A stretch of DNA of 64,000 nucleotides, from NCBI GenBank assembly GCA_018389105.1, contig JACATO010000591.1:2342501-2406500 (forward strand), given 5' to 3'. The DNA comes from Nautilus pompilius (Eukaryota; Mollusca; Cephalopoda; Nautilida; Nautilidae). The translations under genes and the position numbers were made by a program. Shown piece by piece: positions 1 to 11,478 of this stretch. Positions within the stretch are counted from its first letter, which is position 1. Each line of letters begins with the position of its first letter. The notes beneath the pieces are model-generated. The model did no database searches, was not told the origin of the DNA, and saw only the letters and a program-made list of their open reading frames with translations.

Positions 1-637
1 ACTTAAATTTTAAAATTCTGTTAGTGTTAATCTGTGTTCCTACACCCAGTCATGCAATTCACATACTGACAATTCACCGTGGTCAAAGAACTTTTTCCCC
101 TAATTATTTTTGCCAGTTTTCACAACCCTACATCATTGCTAACAATAAATGTCATATCCCTAACCAACCCAATGAGCTCAAAACATAACCAAAACAAACT
201 ATGCCACTTCTGATGCAGGTAATATTAATAAATATGGTGGTGGTAACCGATTTTGCCATAATATTTAACAGACTTAAAAAACACAAAAAGATCTATTTCC
301 ACATTTTGAAAAGGTAACTGAAAGCACAAGAGGAATACTGATCTACTATTCTTTTTACAATGAGATGTATGAATACCGACATCTTGAATGGTGATGGCCG
401 ATAGATTTCCATTACTAAAATCCGAAGATATGGTTACACAGAACATAAAATGTAGCCTTATATTAATATAGCAAAGACCTTTAAATAAATAAAGAGAAAG
501 TCAATAGTATAATATTCTTTTTATTAGTAGTTTTCCAAAGATTGTCATGTATGTCAGAAAAAAATTTTAAAAAAATTATTGATTGTTCTATGAGTTATCA
601 GAAGCTTTAGAAGGAAATGCATCTTATCTGGTATATA
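1..637. other. presumed MAGI intron, left window edge
   Basis: AT-rich sequence downstream of the last visible MAGI exon on the minus strand. I found no exon with conserved residues, no repeat of note and no RNA gene. The PDZ2 exons expected next are not visible, so they probably lie left of the window. Confidence 0.4.
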
Positions 638-1714
638 CAGCAAAGTCTCACTTAACACAATTGGTCTGTGTTTGAAAAACACCGCATTAAGTGAAATATA
701 ATTTCCAAGAAGAATACATGTAAATAGGTAGTGATGCGTGTCGGTGGATGAAGAGAGAGAGAACGAAATGAAGAGTAACATAACAATTAAGTATCATAAG
801 CTCTAGGGGTCCATGCATGATACACCGTTAAGGGTTTAAGTTTTATGTCTCCTTGTGCATTTCCTCCTAATAGAAGAGTGCTTCGATCTTTCGTAGCTTT
901 AAAATTGGGAGCGTTTTTTTCGTCTTGGGAAATAAGTTCTGTTTGGCTTCTTCTTCCGATATAATCCCAATTCATCTACATTGACCACCAGCTTAGCGCT
1001 AAAACCACCATCAGCTATAATTTGTACCATCAAACTACAGAAACTTTTGGCTTCATTTTTATCGGCCATGGCTGCTTCTCCAGTCACTTTTATGTTGTGT
1101 AGACTGAACAGGTTTTTAAAGAGGAAAAACCATCCCTGACTCACATGGAAAGGTTTCACATCACTTTCACTTTCTTCTTGCACTTTATGACATGCAGACT
1201 TAATGGAACATTTTGCTTGGTTTGGTGCTCAATCCAAGTACCCCAAAATCTTTCCATGATGTCAGGCCTACCACAACTGGTTTTGGTGGCACTCACTGAT
1301 GTAGCATGCAGACCACTTGCCTTTATCTTATCCGCATTTGAACAGATAGCCTGCCATGTTGCTTCATTCAGCCCCATAGCATGTGAAATATCCATTAGTC
1401 TTTCATCTTTCTTAAATTGCTCAATGACTTAATTTTACTCCCAAAGAGTGATTTTTTAATTTCATTTTCGTTGCTGAAGCACTAATATCCCGTTTTTCAT
1501 TTTGGCCCATTGTTATTAAGAGATAAAAACCCAACTTGCTAAGCGATGGCTCACTAGCTACTATCACAGAAAAATATCAAACGCTGTCCCTCTCGTGGAC
1601 TACGTTTTCTCCCAGGGGGATTGTGTTATAGTGAAGCACCACCATGTAAAGTGAATTTTATTCTCTACTTTATAAATCGTGTAAAGTGAATTTGTGTTAA
1701 GTGAGGCTTTACCA
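638..1714 (-). mobile_element. Tigger/pogo DNA transposon, internally deleted, with TIRs
   Basis: The two ends are inverted copies: cagcaaagtctcacttaac at 638 and gttaagtgaggctttacca ending at 1714. They are flanked by TA at 636-637 and 1715-1716, the pogo/Tc1/mariner target duplication. Inside, the minus strand carries a broken Tigger transposase. At about 1.1 kb the element is under half the length of a full Tigger (about 2.4 kb). The right terminal part holds extra GTAAAGTGAA-like sub-repeats (about 1654-1700). It lies in a presumed MAGI intron, in the same orientation as the gene. Confidence 0.8.
787..1510 (-). pseudogene. Tigger (CENP-B/pogo-like) transposase remnant
   Basis: Reading starts near 1510 with MGQNEKRDISASATK and passes through stops and frame changes. 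The order matches Tigger transposases. An N-terminal HTH part comes first, and then, at 1395-1156, a CENP-B-type DNA-binding part with ...WGTWIEHQTKQNVPLS. The 1183-899 segment includes SQGWFFLFKNLFSLHNIKVT and VNVDELGLYRKKKPNRTYF. The 975-787 segment includes NFKATKDRSTLLLGGNAQGD and KLKPLTVYHAWTPRA. The first catalytic Asp (NVDE) is present. Sequence ends before the second and third acidic residues, so the catalytic core is deleted and the protein cannot act. Family assignment is by motif memory, not by search. Confidence 0.82.
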
Positions 1715-2958
1715 TACAATGGCTTTCACATCCACCAATAAGATATTACATACAATCCTTTAAGCGGTGTTCTGATGAATCCCTTTCATTTCTTTTTACC
1801 TCCATGCCAATCAGCTAACCTTCAACTCTAAAGAAAAAAATCTACTATTACAGACTAATCATTTATTAAAAGGATTGTTAGATGTGCACTTTATCTACCC
1901 TCACTTCACTTTTAGAACATGGTATATCCAACAAATAATCTCCTCCTTTAAAAAAAGAAGAAAAACAAACTCAGCACACTATCTCTCCATGTAAGAAATT
2001 AAACGAGACATTCCTGCAAACAAAACATGCTAGACAAATCGCTGAAGGGAACTAAACTCTTCATGCCCACAACAAATAGGTGAGTTAGTCAAAAACATTT
2101 CCTTTACTACTCAATAACCACAGTTTTCACAGTTAGTTCAACAGATATAAATAATCATGACACAAAATATCAAGAAAGATTTTGCAAGGGTCAACAATTC
2201 AAAAAGTCTGTGGAGTAGCAGAACATGAAATCAATTTTATAATGTGCATGCTATATATCAACATGCCCAAAGTTTCCAGGGGAAATGGCAACATCAATTG
2301 TACTACTAAATAGTGGACTCGACATGGTTTAGTTGATAGATGTCTGAGAAGAGATCTTATTGATATACATTCCTATCAAAGTATTGAATATCTGTAGTAG
2401 TATTCAAGTGATTAGCCTTGAATTCAATTCAACAGTATGGAAATATGGAAAGAAAAAGCAATACTAAAACTGAGCAAAATGTATAATTTTATTAGAATAC
2501 AAAGGATAGGGATCAAACCCTCTTTGTTTAACCTCAAAGGCAGGCATTTTATGGCAAACTTTGGGGACTTTAACAAAGTAAACCTACCAACTTGTTCAAT
2601 TAGTTGTTCTGGGCTGCTGCACTGGACCTCAAACTATTAGAACTCTTGACTTTTCAAATACTCTCTCTTATCACCACTTTTATGCTGCACAAAATTTATT
2701 TTTAAACTTCAAAATATTTATCCATAAATGAATGGCTGCAGTTGGAAGAAAACAAACTCCAGAAAAAATTGTCCTGCATGACTGAAACATAATTCAAAAG
2801 CTACATGTAATAAAAAGCCTGTTGATGAGAAATCAGTACACTTAATTTTGAAGTTAAACCCCAGCATATGCAAAACACTATGACATTAAAAACAGCAGCA
2901 AAAAGAAGCACCCGACAGTTGTGAGTCTGAAACATTGAGAGAAATCCAAAGCACCAAC
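1715..2958. other. presumed intron, nothing recognised
   Basis: AT-rich sequence between the Tigger element and the candidate exon at 2959. Short open frames here have no family resemblance. No repeat or RNA gene is seen. Confidence 0.4.
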
Positions 2959-3057
2959 CTGAAGACACATGACCATTCATGTCTGACTCACTGGCCGATC
3001 GTTTTGTTACTTCTTGCATTTTCTTTTGCCGAGGGAATGTACTTGAATCACCGAATT
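2959..3057 (-). CDS. MAGI: probable MAGI linker exon after WW2
   Basis: This candidate 99-bp exon is preceded by a gatgttgcag acceptor and followed by TTCAG/gttggt, a weaker donor. Spliced to the WW2 exon it stays open: G plus AA gives Glu, then 32 codons including FPRQKKMQEVTKRSASESD, ending in phase 1. The peptide is hydrophilic, rich in Ser, Lys and acidic residues, and has no domain I recognise. That suits the variable linker between WW2 and the next PDZ domain in MAGI. Its length is a multiple of three with identical phases at both ends, so it could be skipped without changing frame. The assignment rests on splice signals, phase and position, not on homology. A false exon is possible. 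Confidence 0.5.
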
Positions 3058-5699
3058 CTGCAACATCATCAAATTAGTGAAAAGACAAGAGCCTCCTAAG
3101 TTAAGCATTGCAGGAAAAGAAAACAATTTGCTTTCACCTGTTTCAAAACAGACAATAGATGGAAAAAACAAAAACAAGAAGCCAAAGACATTTTCTTCCC
3201 GTTATCGTGTCAACCAGCAAAAGTATTTAAAAAAAAACAAAATCCAATCTATCTTTGAGATGTACATATCAAAGTATAATCTTTCTATAGTAATATTATA
3301 CATCACATACTATTGTGTATTTTAACAGCCATATTTTATTTTTTAATATATAAATCAAATAATGATCCATTAGTGTTCAGAAACAATTTAGGCTACAGCA
3401 ATAAACAACAAACTCATACACTGGATGTTATACATTACATTTCTTTTGACTTATTTATCTTCTCAAAGAATTTTAGATGGATGAGACTAAATTACTTAAC
3501 TTTACAGGAATATTTTTAAAAAATGTATGTATTTTTTAAAAATCTATAACACCATTTAAAATTAATATATAGAAATAGATTGATAGCCTGAGGGATAGGA
3601 AGTTCATATATAGCCTCATTTGCTGTGCAGTGCTGAACAAATCTGTTTTTAAAAAAATTGTTTACTGTTTCCTCCAATTGCCTCACTATGCAAAATCTCC
3701 AGGTTGATATTACATAATTATTAAGGTGGCATTTTTCTGTACATCTGGTCAAAAGATTGCTGCACTTTTTAAACTTAAGGCAAGCCAGTCTGTTAAATGA
3801 ATATAAAGGAGTAAGAAGCTACACCAATTTGTAAATAAAGCATGTATCAAGGGTTAGAAATTTTGAAGAGTAATGCCCAATTGTTTTCTTTTAACTATAA
3901 TTTTATTTCAAATGTTTCCAAATTCAGGTTTTAAACAACTTGCTTAAAATATAATAACTTCTACAAATGTCTTAGAATAAATTCTTTTCATGCAGACTGG
4001 AAACAGAAAATAAAGGAAGGAATATTTTTTGTCAACCCTCTGCATGCCACCTGGATGCAACTATCCATCCTTAAAATCTGTATTATGCAGCACAAACTGA
4101 GCCACATGGACTATGACACACATCACCTTCTTCATTAATATAACCCTTTGTAACAACAAATCCATATATCACTCCACCTGTGTGTTTCATGCTATAAGCG
4201 TATTGACTAAATGTATAGCTAATTCAACACAAACACTAATGTGCTTTGAGGTTGATGGCATAAGGAAGGTAAACACCTAAACTGGTATACAGACGGTCAA
4301 TGAAAGACCAGCTGCCGCTCTGGTCAACTTTCCATTTCTTTCTTTTAAGACAAGATTACTAATGATTTAAAAAGTGCCAGTTACCAAAATTCATAACAGA
4401 ATTTTTTACCTGCTCCTACTGGGAAGTCAAACAGTTATTTCTATACAAGGAATATCATCACAAGCAGGAAAATAAATAAGACTAAAAGGCTTAGCCTTTT
4501 TCCCAAAAATATTAATAAAAATGTATTGCTTAATGAAAATTAAAGAGTATAGACACCCTAAATGATTACTCAGCTTACATAAACTTTGAGAACTTGTAAT
4601 ACACTGTAACATTCTACCAATTTTGTTTTGATGAAAGAAAAAAAAAAAACAATACAAATATGCAAACTGAAAAATACTTTTTAAAAGATGGCTGAGGGTA
4701 CGACGATCGCTGCATGGAGTGCCTATTATTAGAATATTCTCTTGTAGTATGTAAAGTATATATATTAGCAATTTATTTTACAATAGTAGATCTAAAATGT
4801 TTTTTTTAATTATAGAAAATGTGTGCTTTGCATATTCAAATAGCAGCAACCAGTTTAACATTAAAGTCTGATTTTCATGATATAGAAAGGCTCTATCTGC
4901 TGTTTGTTTTTTGTTTAAGTATTCATTTTTAGTAATATTATCTGTGATGACTGATCAAGCTGCCAGTTATTCTACAAGAAACAGAACTGCAGATCTTCGA
5001 GGACTGAAACAGGAAAATACAAAGTGCTTTTATAAAGAGAGAGATAAAGCAGTATCTTAACTTGCCCCTACTGACAGGCATGAAGATCCTTTGGTATGGT
5101 AGAAAGAAAATCATCATCTCCACTTCAAAAGACCAAAAAACCTGGTGCAAGTACATTTATGTAGATCTTCACAGACAGTAAATAGCTTTCTAGCACTGTT
5201 AGGCATAAGTCAACAAGAAACCACCTCATATCCAGAAAATGATGAAAAGTTGATAGTTTTGTTTAATTTGAGCTTTTGACTTAAAATACTATTATACTTT
5301 TGGCAGACTTTTAACTGTTTTAAATTTTAAATGTGTTTGTTCAATACATTTGGCTTTTACCTAGTTACATATTAATCTGGAGTTGAAAATGGCTATGTAG
5401 ATTAGTTTAACATAAATCTTCAAGCTTTTGATTTCAAAAAATTTTCATTATATTTCTGACAGCCTTTTAGTTTCATAAAAGTATTGAATTTTAAATCTAT
5501 GTATGTTGAACACTATTGCTTTTAATATTTTGGCTTTTAAATTCATCTCGTTATGTATTAATTAGTTAACATTAAACTATTGAAGACTTTAATTTCCACT
5601 AAGTTTATCAAAAAAAAAAAAATCAAGTCTCATGAATGTGTTGAATTTTGAATATGTTTTTAGGCCAGTAATACCTTTTAGTTTTCACCTAATGCACAA
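3058..5699. other. presumed MAGI intron, left part
   Basis: AT-rich unique-looking sequence. The 114-codon frame on the minus strand at 4771-4427 is mostly Phe, Ile, Tyr and Leu and reads like chance translation of AT-rich DNA. I see no exon, transposon or RNA gene. Confidence 0.4.
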
Positions 5700-6190
5700 G
5701 ATGGGGATCTGAGGAGGCATTTGTGTCCCATATAAAATATTGACTCCAGTCTGTCTGTCAGAGAGAGAAATGTGATTAAATGAATGCCTATGTGATTTAC
5801 CATTATCATCCTTCTTCATCTTTAAGCCAGATTGTTGTTCCTTGTTGTGTGTTAATCTGGATTAATTGATTTGTTGGTAAAACTTGGGATGTAATATGGA
5901 AAAAACAGATAGTAGCAATATTCTAGTTCTTTCTGACTAAAAGAAATAGTTTTCCATTCTGTGTTATGAAGCCTTGTAATCAGCCAATTAAGCAGATTAA
6001 TCAGTATATCCCTATGTACAATCCAACTGCTTTCTTAAAGCTGCAATAACTAATGAAAAATAGAGTTTGAATGTTCTCTTAAGGCAATTTTCAGATAAAA
6101 TAGTGACAAACATTAATAAAATCTTTCCTGATGCTGTAGTGCTGTCTATCAATCCATTAGCTGTTTTTAATTTCCTGGTATGAATGGGTT
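5700..6190. promoter_or_regulatory. possible intronic enhancer or conserved non-coding element
   Basis: This stretch differs from its surroundings. It has few homopolymer runs, a more even base use, and clustered homeodomain-type TAAT/ATTA sites, for example near 5853-5870 (aatctggattaattgatt), 5980-6003 (cagccaattaagcag then attaatcag) and 6150-6175 (caatccattagctg then tttttaattt). It lies in the intron between the WW2 exon and the next MAGI exon. Clustered TAAT cores are common in animal developmental enhancers, but they are also expected by chance in AT-rich DNA. Without an alignment this is only a suggestion. Confidence 0.2.
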
Positions 6191-8532
6191 AAATCATCCC
6201 TTTAAAATGTCTCTGATAAAAAATGTGAAACTTAAATATTTTTATTTTTTTCTTTTTTCTTCTCATTAAAAAAACATCTACTAACTCTGGAGCTACCTTA
6301 ATAAACTTACTGAATTAATATATATAAAACAAGATATTCCAAACAAGTAAAATAGACCAGCAAGGAAAGACAGGTGTCCAAATATTAAACTCTTAGAGCC
6401 AGATGGTGGTGACTGGACAGAGATGTTATTTAATATCTTTGAGCCTAGACTGATACAAAATGAAATCCAGGGTCAAATGAGCAGGAAGGAAGTAAAAAAA
6501 AAAGGTGAAATATTTGATTGAAAGCACTTTAATACCAGATGACCTTGACAAAATTTGCTGACTAAACCTGGGCACTTGGAAGTCAATGACGACTAGCCAG
6601 TTAGTAGCACAAAAATGCCAGTTTGATGTTTTCCAGGGTCTCTTAGATGAGAGAATACCTTAATAACATTATTAGTTTGGATCTCCATGGACGAATTAAT
6701 TCTCTTCTCACATCTGTTTCACAAATTATGGTCAAACCAAAATTCACTAGTAAAGTCAAGTCAAAAAGTTAAAAGCTGATTCAATGGCTAAACTTCCCTC
6801 CAGTTCAGAAAATTAAATTGACATTAAGGAGACTTCTCACAAAAGTACAGACAAAATAATAATAAAATGTTTTATTTTGATAATTTTCTGATCATTTGTT
6901 TCTCTACAGGCGAAAAAAAAAAGCAATAGACATACATATTCATTAGTTTTTTTAAAAAAATCAACAGCATTAAAATGTATAGGGAGGGTCATGAGATATC
7001 ATGTGAAAAATTATTCTATAAAAAGTTTTTTTTTTTAATTTTCAAGTTGGCAGTAGATGAGCCAAGTGCATAACCTACTGAATCTTTTCATTAAATAAAG
7101 TAAGCCGTACATACTCTAACACTACATATCTCTCAGATGTAAATGTACTTTGAATAGCAGAAGATAGATTTCATAGTTTGCTTAATGATGATGACAAACT
7201 TTATCTCGAAGATAGCTTGGCTATCTGATAACCAATTTTCCACCTGGAGGGGAGACAAAGACTGAGGCATGAAAAACACTCAGCAAGCTAAGCAAAGATA
7301 TGGACATACAGGTAAATGTAACTATACAGAAATATTAACACAAAGAGGAAACATTTACCCAATCCATACATGGTAGTGACCATGAAAACAAAAATATGCA
7401 TTATGCTGGCCAAAAAAAATAATGAAAATTTAACAAAGCCAGCATAGAGACAACTACACTATTTTATTCCAAAATGTTGCCTTTTTCCATTTAGCTTTTT
7501 CTGAGAATGTGGCAACATTAAAAGAATTATATATTTTTTTTGTTTTCATATGTTTAGACATAAACCAGTTTGTTTTTTTTTTTGTTTATAAACTGAAGTG
7601 TAATAATATGATCTACACAATCACTGATAAGTGAACACCATAATGAAAAGGTGCCAAAATCACAAGTAGACAAGTTATAAGTAGTCACCAAGCTGCAAGT
7701 TGGGTATTCCATTTCCACGGAAAAGGTGTCATTGTCCGACTGGAGATTACCAAAAGGACATAGGCTAATGGCTTAATCAAGGCGGGCATCAGTAAAAGAT
7801 CATACTTAGAAGTTGTCACTTCGGTACCTTTCTATTATCTTAAGATTGGCATGTATTATTCAGCTCTCTGTTTGACCACACTATGATCCAGATAATTCTT
7901 AGTCTGATTTTCAGGTGTTTCTGGTGTGTGCACACACACACATATATATATATAGGAACATCAGCTTAGGTTTGCTTATAAGAAACAGAAAACCTGAGCC
8001 AAACTCTGTTCTATGTTGCATATCCCTTTATTGATCTCTGTGAGTACATCACCACCAAACATGATAGTTTGTTTTAAAACAAGAAATGTAGCTCTGTTCT
8101 CTGGTTACATATAAGTAAAATAAAAATCAGAGAGATACCTGCTGTAATTTCAGAACTGCAAATAAAAGTTTAACTACCCCCCACCTTTTGTGGATGCTAA
8201 AGATGTTCATGTTCATTAGTGTTTTCAGTATTGGTCAACTTTTGTATCACTCCATGAAAGAAGAAAGCAATGATCAGTTTTACATTTATTTATGCGGTGC
8301 TACTACCTCCAGTTATACAATTTACTTGATGAACTTAAAACAACATTAAACGTCTTCACTGGGCTAAGATGATCAACATGTAATAACTAAGTCTATCATT
8401 GATAGCCAGATGGCACACCCTAACAGTCTTAAAGGCCAAGTAATGATGTTACAGAATGGTGATACAAATCAAGAATTTCACCATGAAAACACTCAAGGAA
8501 TCAGAAAAACCTGTATAATTTCCAATACTTAC
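6191..8532. other. presumed MAGI intron, right part
   Basis: AT-rich intronic sequence with A/T homopolymers. Apart from the TG/CA/TA microsatellite at 7924-7954 I see no feature that can be supported. Confidence 0.4.
7924..7954. repeat. compound TG/CA/TA microsatellite
   Basis: Dinucleotide runs in succession: tgtgtg, then about six CA units, then about eight AT units. Intronic. Confidence 0.9.
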
Positions 8533-8600
8533 CATGTACAGAGTCCGTTTTCTTTGCCTGTGCTACAGGGTTCTCATACTGAGTACGGCGGCGCACATGG
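8533..8600 (-). CDS. MAGI: MAGI exon: second half of the second WW domain
   Basis: This 68-bp exon encodes DHVRRRTQYENPVAQAKK followed by TDSVH, once its first base completes the Asp codon from the exon at 11478-11421. D-H-x-x-R-x-T-Q-Y-E-N-P-V-x-x-A-K is the MAGI WW2 hallmark, with Tyr in the place of the usual second WW tryptophan. The acceptor is ctttcag and the donor is ATG/gtaagt. Exact phase agreement (58 = 2+54+2, 68 = 1+66+1) supports both exons being real. It ends in phase 1, compatible with the downstream candidate at 3057-2959. The two WW exons are separated by a 2.8-kb intron. No frameshift or stop is seen, unlike the transposon fossils nearby. Confidence 0.87.
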
Positions 8601-11030
8601 CTGAAAGTGAAGAAATACTAGTTTACTCCCTGTAGACCCAAACCTTCTGAAACATCAATCAGAAAAAGATTACTTTCATTCCAAGATTCTCTTTTCTGAT
8701 TTATGACATTTCATTTCTTGTTTTTCTTCTTCTGTACTGTCAACAAGTTTTTTTCCATGCCCTTGGGTTTTTGTTCTTTTTTAGGCTACCATCAGAGTAG
8801 TAGAAATTAGTTTAGCATATCATCCATGTGTGTGTGTACTCCAGGCCACCGGCTTATATGGCATAAATTCATATTCTCTCTCTCTCTCTCTTTTTTAAAA
8901 CTGTTTCCATGTCTGGCAAAGCTACAATTCATATTTGGCTGGCTGTGTATCATATTACATCCATCCTGGATGTTCCATAAGCCTGCCTGTCCTCAGTGGT
9001 TTTGCACAGTAGTTGTAAATACATTCATCACCATCTGAGGTGAAAATTTTTCTGAAGCTTGCTAACCCCTTTCCAACCAGCTGCTATCTGAGAATAAACC
9101 CCTATTTCCCACTTTGATCAAGAACTACCTTCTCCCAATGGTTACTAATACTGAAGGATGATAATTACAAATTCAAATTAGCTCAAGATTTCTATTTTAC
9201 ACAGGGAGCCATAAGTTTACGTAACAAGGTTATCCAGATTATCAGCAGATAGAAACCAGACCCAGACCTCATGCATGTTGTCACTTTAATGTTTAAGCAT
9301 AAAATTAAGCACACATGTTAAAATGGCACAATGATTTCACAACATTGTAATTAAAAATCTTTAAAGCGTATCTATATAAAATGGTAGATAAACACTAGAA
9401 AATCCCACACCCTTGCATATAGGGATAGTCCAAAGCACATCTGTCATTTGTGAAAGAAAATTAGTGATAACCGTGGCCAGTACAGGTGTGTGAAGAATTA
9501 ACTGCTTAATGAGCTATTCATGCAACTGTTATGCACATAGCATTTGAGATATGTGATTTATTGAAACATTACCTATGATCTACCTAGTACCCTTTCAGCT
9601 TATATATTAACCGAAAGCAGTAAGCAATCTTTTAAATGTATAATAAACAGAATTCTTTTTGAAATCTTCCCTAATAAACTTCACTAAGTTAATCACTAGA
9701 AGCATTACAAAATGCAGAAGAAAAAAAACATGACTAATACTGAATTAACTTTATGCCAGACTATGAGTGGTGTTTCCTAAGGTAAATTTGGGATCAGATT
9801 ATGAGTGATCTCCCTTAAAATAAAATTTGAGATGAGATTTACCTTCCTTCTAATAGAGTATAAAATCATCAGTTGTTAAATTATCACTGAACCTACATGG
9901 GCATATGTGCTTGTGGTGTGCATGCAGCAAGGTTGAGTCCTAGTTAGAGTCCCAATGGATTATCTCCCTTGACATACCTTCTTCACCAGTTTGTGTCATA
10001 GGTTTTCTTTCACATTTAAAAATGAAGCATTCTAATGGGGCTCTTCCTTTCCTTATGAACCTTGCATGTAAGCATACTGCCTTCGTTCACATTGTATGAT
10101 ATTCTACTATTACTATTAATAAGGATTTCTTCTGTACTCTTATATAGTAATACCCTAGACTTCTGACCTTATATAACAAACACCTATTATTTACTATTTT
10201 CATAAAATTGCATAATATAAATAGTTTTGCATTAATAAATAGATTCTACTGACTTCAAATCTTTCCAGAAAAACAATAGTGGTTATTTTGTTTTTTAATA
10301 CATATGCCAAAGATCAAATCTTATAATAGTAATAGTGCTTTTAGAAAGATCTAAGTCAAACCAAACACATGGCAGTCTTGCTTTATTATTACTGATTCTA
10401 ATTAAAGATCCACTCCAATCACTCTAAAAAAAATCCAAGCTGATATCAGGAAATAAAACTTAAGTATGCCAGAAATTAAAAAAAATTATTTACATTTATG
10501 GTTTTCTAACATTTGTATGTAATTCACAGTAACTACAGACATGAATAAATTGATTTATGTAAGAAATGTGGAATATGTTAGTGGTGAGTCCACAATTATG
10601 GTTACCAGTGTACATCAAAAGATCATGCTAGTAAAGATATAGATGAAATTAGTACTTTATAATTACAATTTATTTTTATTTGAAACAGTTCAAGGCATGT
10701 TTCAAGCCTGTTAAGGAAAATCCTGAGAATAAAGATATCTTTAGCACTGTCCTAAATGTATTGCTAATAAGAAACACCCGTGTTTTTTTTTGCAGTACAT
10801 TTCCATAGTAAATCTTATCTTGCAGAAACTGACCGAAAACAAATCAAAAGTTAAATCCCTTTTATTCAAAATTAAATTAATCCAATGTAACAATAGTTAA
10901 TTTTGTGGAGTCAGTTTCTGTTGCATTTTTAGTTTAATTTTTAAAAACAACCAACTCTTACTTGACTTGATTTATTGGTGGAATTCCATCAATTGACAGA
11001 AAAATCTTATGCCTGTGTATGTTTAGAAAT
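8601..11030. other. presumed intron splitting the WW2 domain
   Basis: AT-rich intron between the two WW2 exons. A short TC run lies at 8875-8892. No transposase or RNA gene was recognised. Confidence 0.5.
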
Positions 11031-11191
11031 TCACATTGACACTCGCACCACTATCACATTGTCACTCGCACCACTATCACATCGACACTCGCACCATTAT
11101 CCCATCGACACTCGCACCACTATCCCATCGACACTCGCACCACTATCACATTGACACTCACACCACTATCACATTGACACTCACACCACTA
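11031..11191. repeat. 23-bp minisatellite
   Basis: About seven head-to-tail copies of a 23-base unit, acactcgcaccactatcac followed by atYg. It begins with a partial copy at 11031, with full units starting at 11039 and every 23 bases to 11177. Copies differ by one to three substitutions (cgc/cac, cac/ccc, ttg/tcg). Its strand skew (C and A rich on plus) and higher GC stand out from the intron. Because 23 is not a multiple of three, the His/Ser/Thr-rich frame across it is not a protein repeat. It lies only 230 bases downstream of the donor of the exon at 11478-11421. Confidence 0.93.
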
Positions 11192-11420
11192 ACTCTGCCT
11201 ATGACATGTGGAAGAATAATGAGTGCAAACAAGTTATGACTTAGAATTTTAAAAAATACAAGTTTGGAATATGGCTCTTTAAACAACTATTAAACAACAT
11301 TGCATAGTTAATCTGTCATGATCTATAAAAAGACACTATGCTTAGTCTCCTGTCATTATACTTAAACTGAAAATTTTTAAAAACATGAGTGGGTTACAGA
11401 CAGAAGGTAGAACTACTCAC

Positions 11421-11478
11421 TCAATGTAGTATGTTCCATAATGAGGATCTTCAACTTTCTCCCAACCAAATGGCAGTT
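11421..11478 (-). CDS. MAGI: MAGI exon: first half of the second WW domain
   Basis: This 58-bp internal exon encodes LPFGWEKVEDPHYGTYYI, the first strand and turn of a WW domain. It closely resembles the second WW domain of MAGI scaffold proteins, whose pattern is L-P-x-G-W-E-K-x-x-D-P-x-Y-G-x-Y-Y. The first WW tryptophan and the YY aromatic pair are present. On the minus strand it is preceded by a ttttcag acceptor and followed by a gtgagt donor. It starts with the last two bases of a codon (AA, giving Glu after an upstream G) and ends with GA, completed to Asp by the exon at 8600-8533. MAGI proteins assemble junctional and synaptic membrane complexes, and their WW domains bind PPxY ligands. 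I see the motif and splice sites directly; the MAGI name comes from family knowledge. Other WW proteins fit less well, because the continuation is TQYENP. Confidence 0.87.

Noticed and set aside
4427-4771. 114-codon minus-strand frame
   Set aside because: Composition is dominated by Phe, Ile, Leu and Tyr from AT-rich DNA, with a poly-Phe run. No motif, no splice support.
11036-11239. His/Ser/Thr-rich frame over the minisatellite
   Set aside because: The repeat unit is 23 bases, so the frame changes every copy. It is not a protein repeat.
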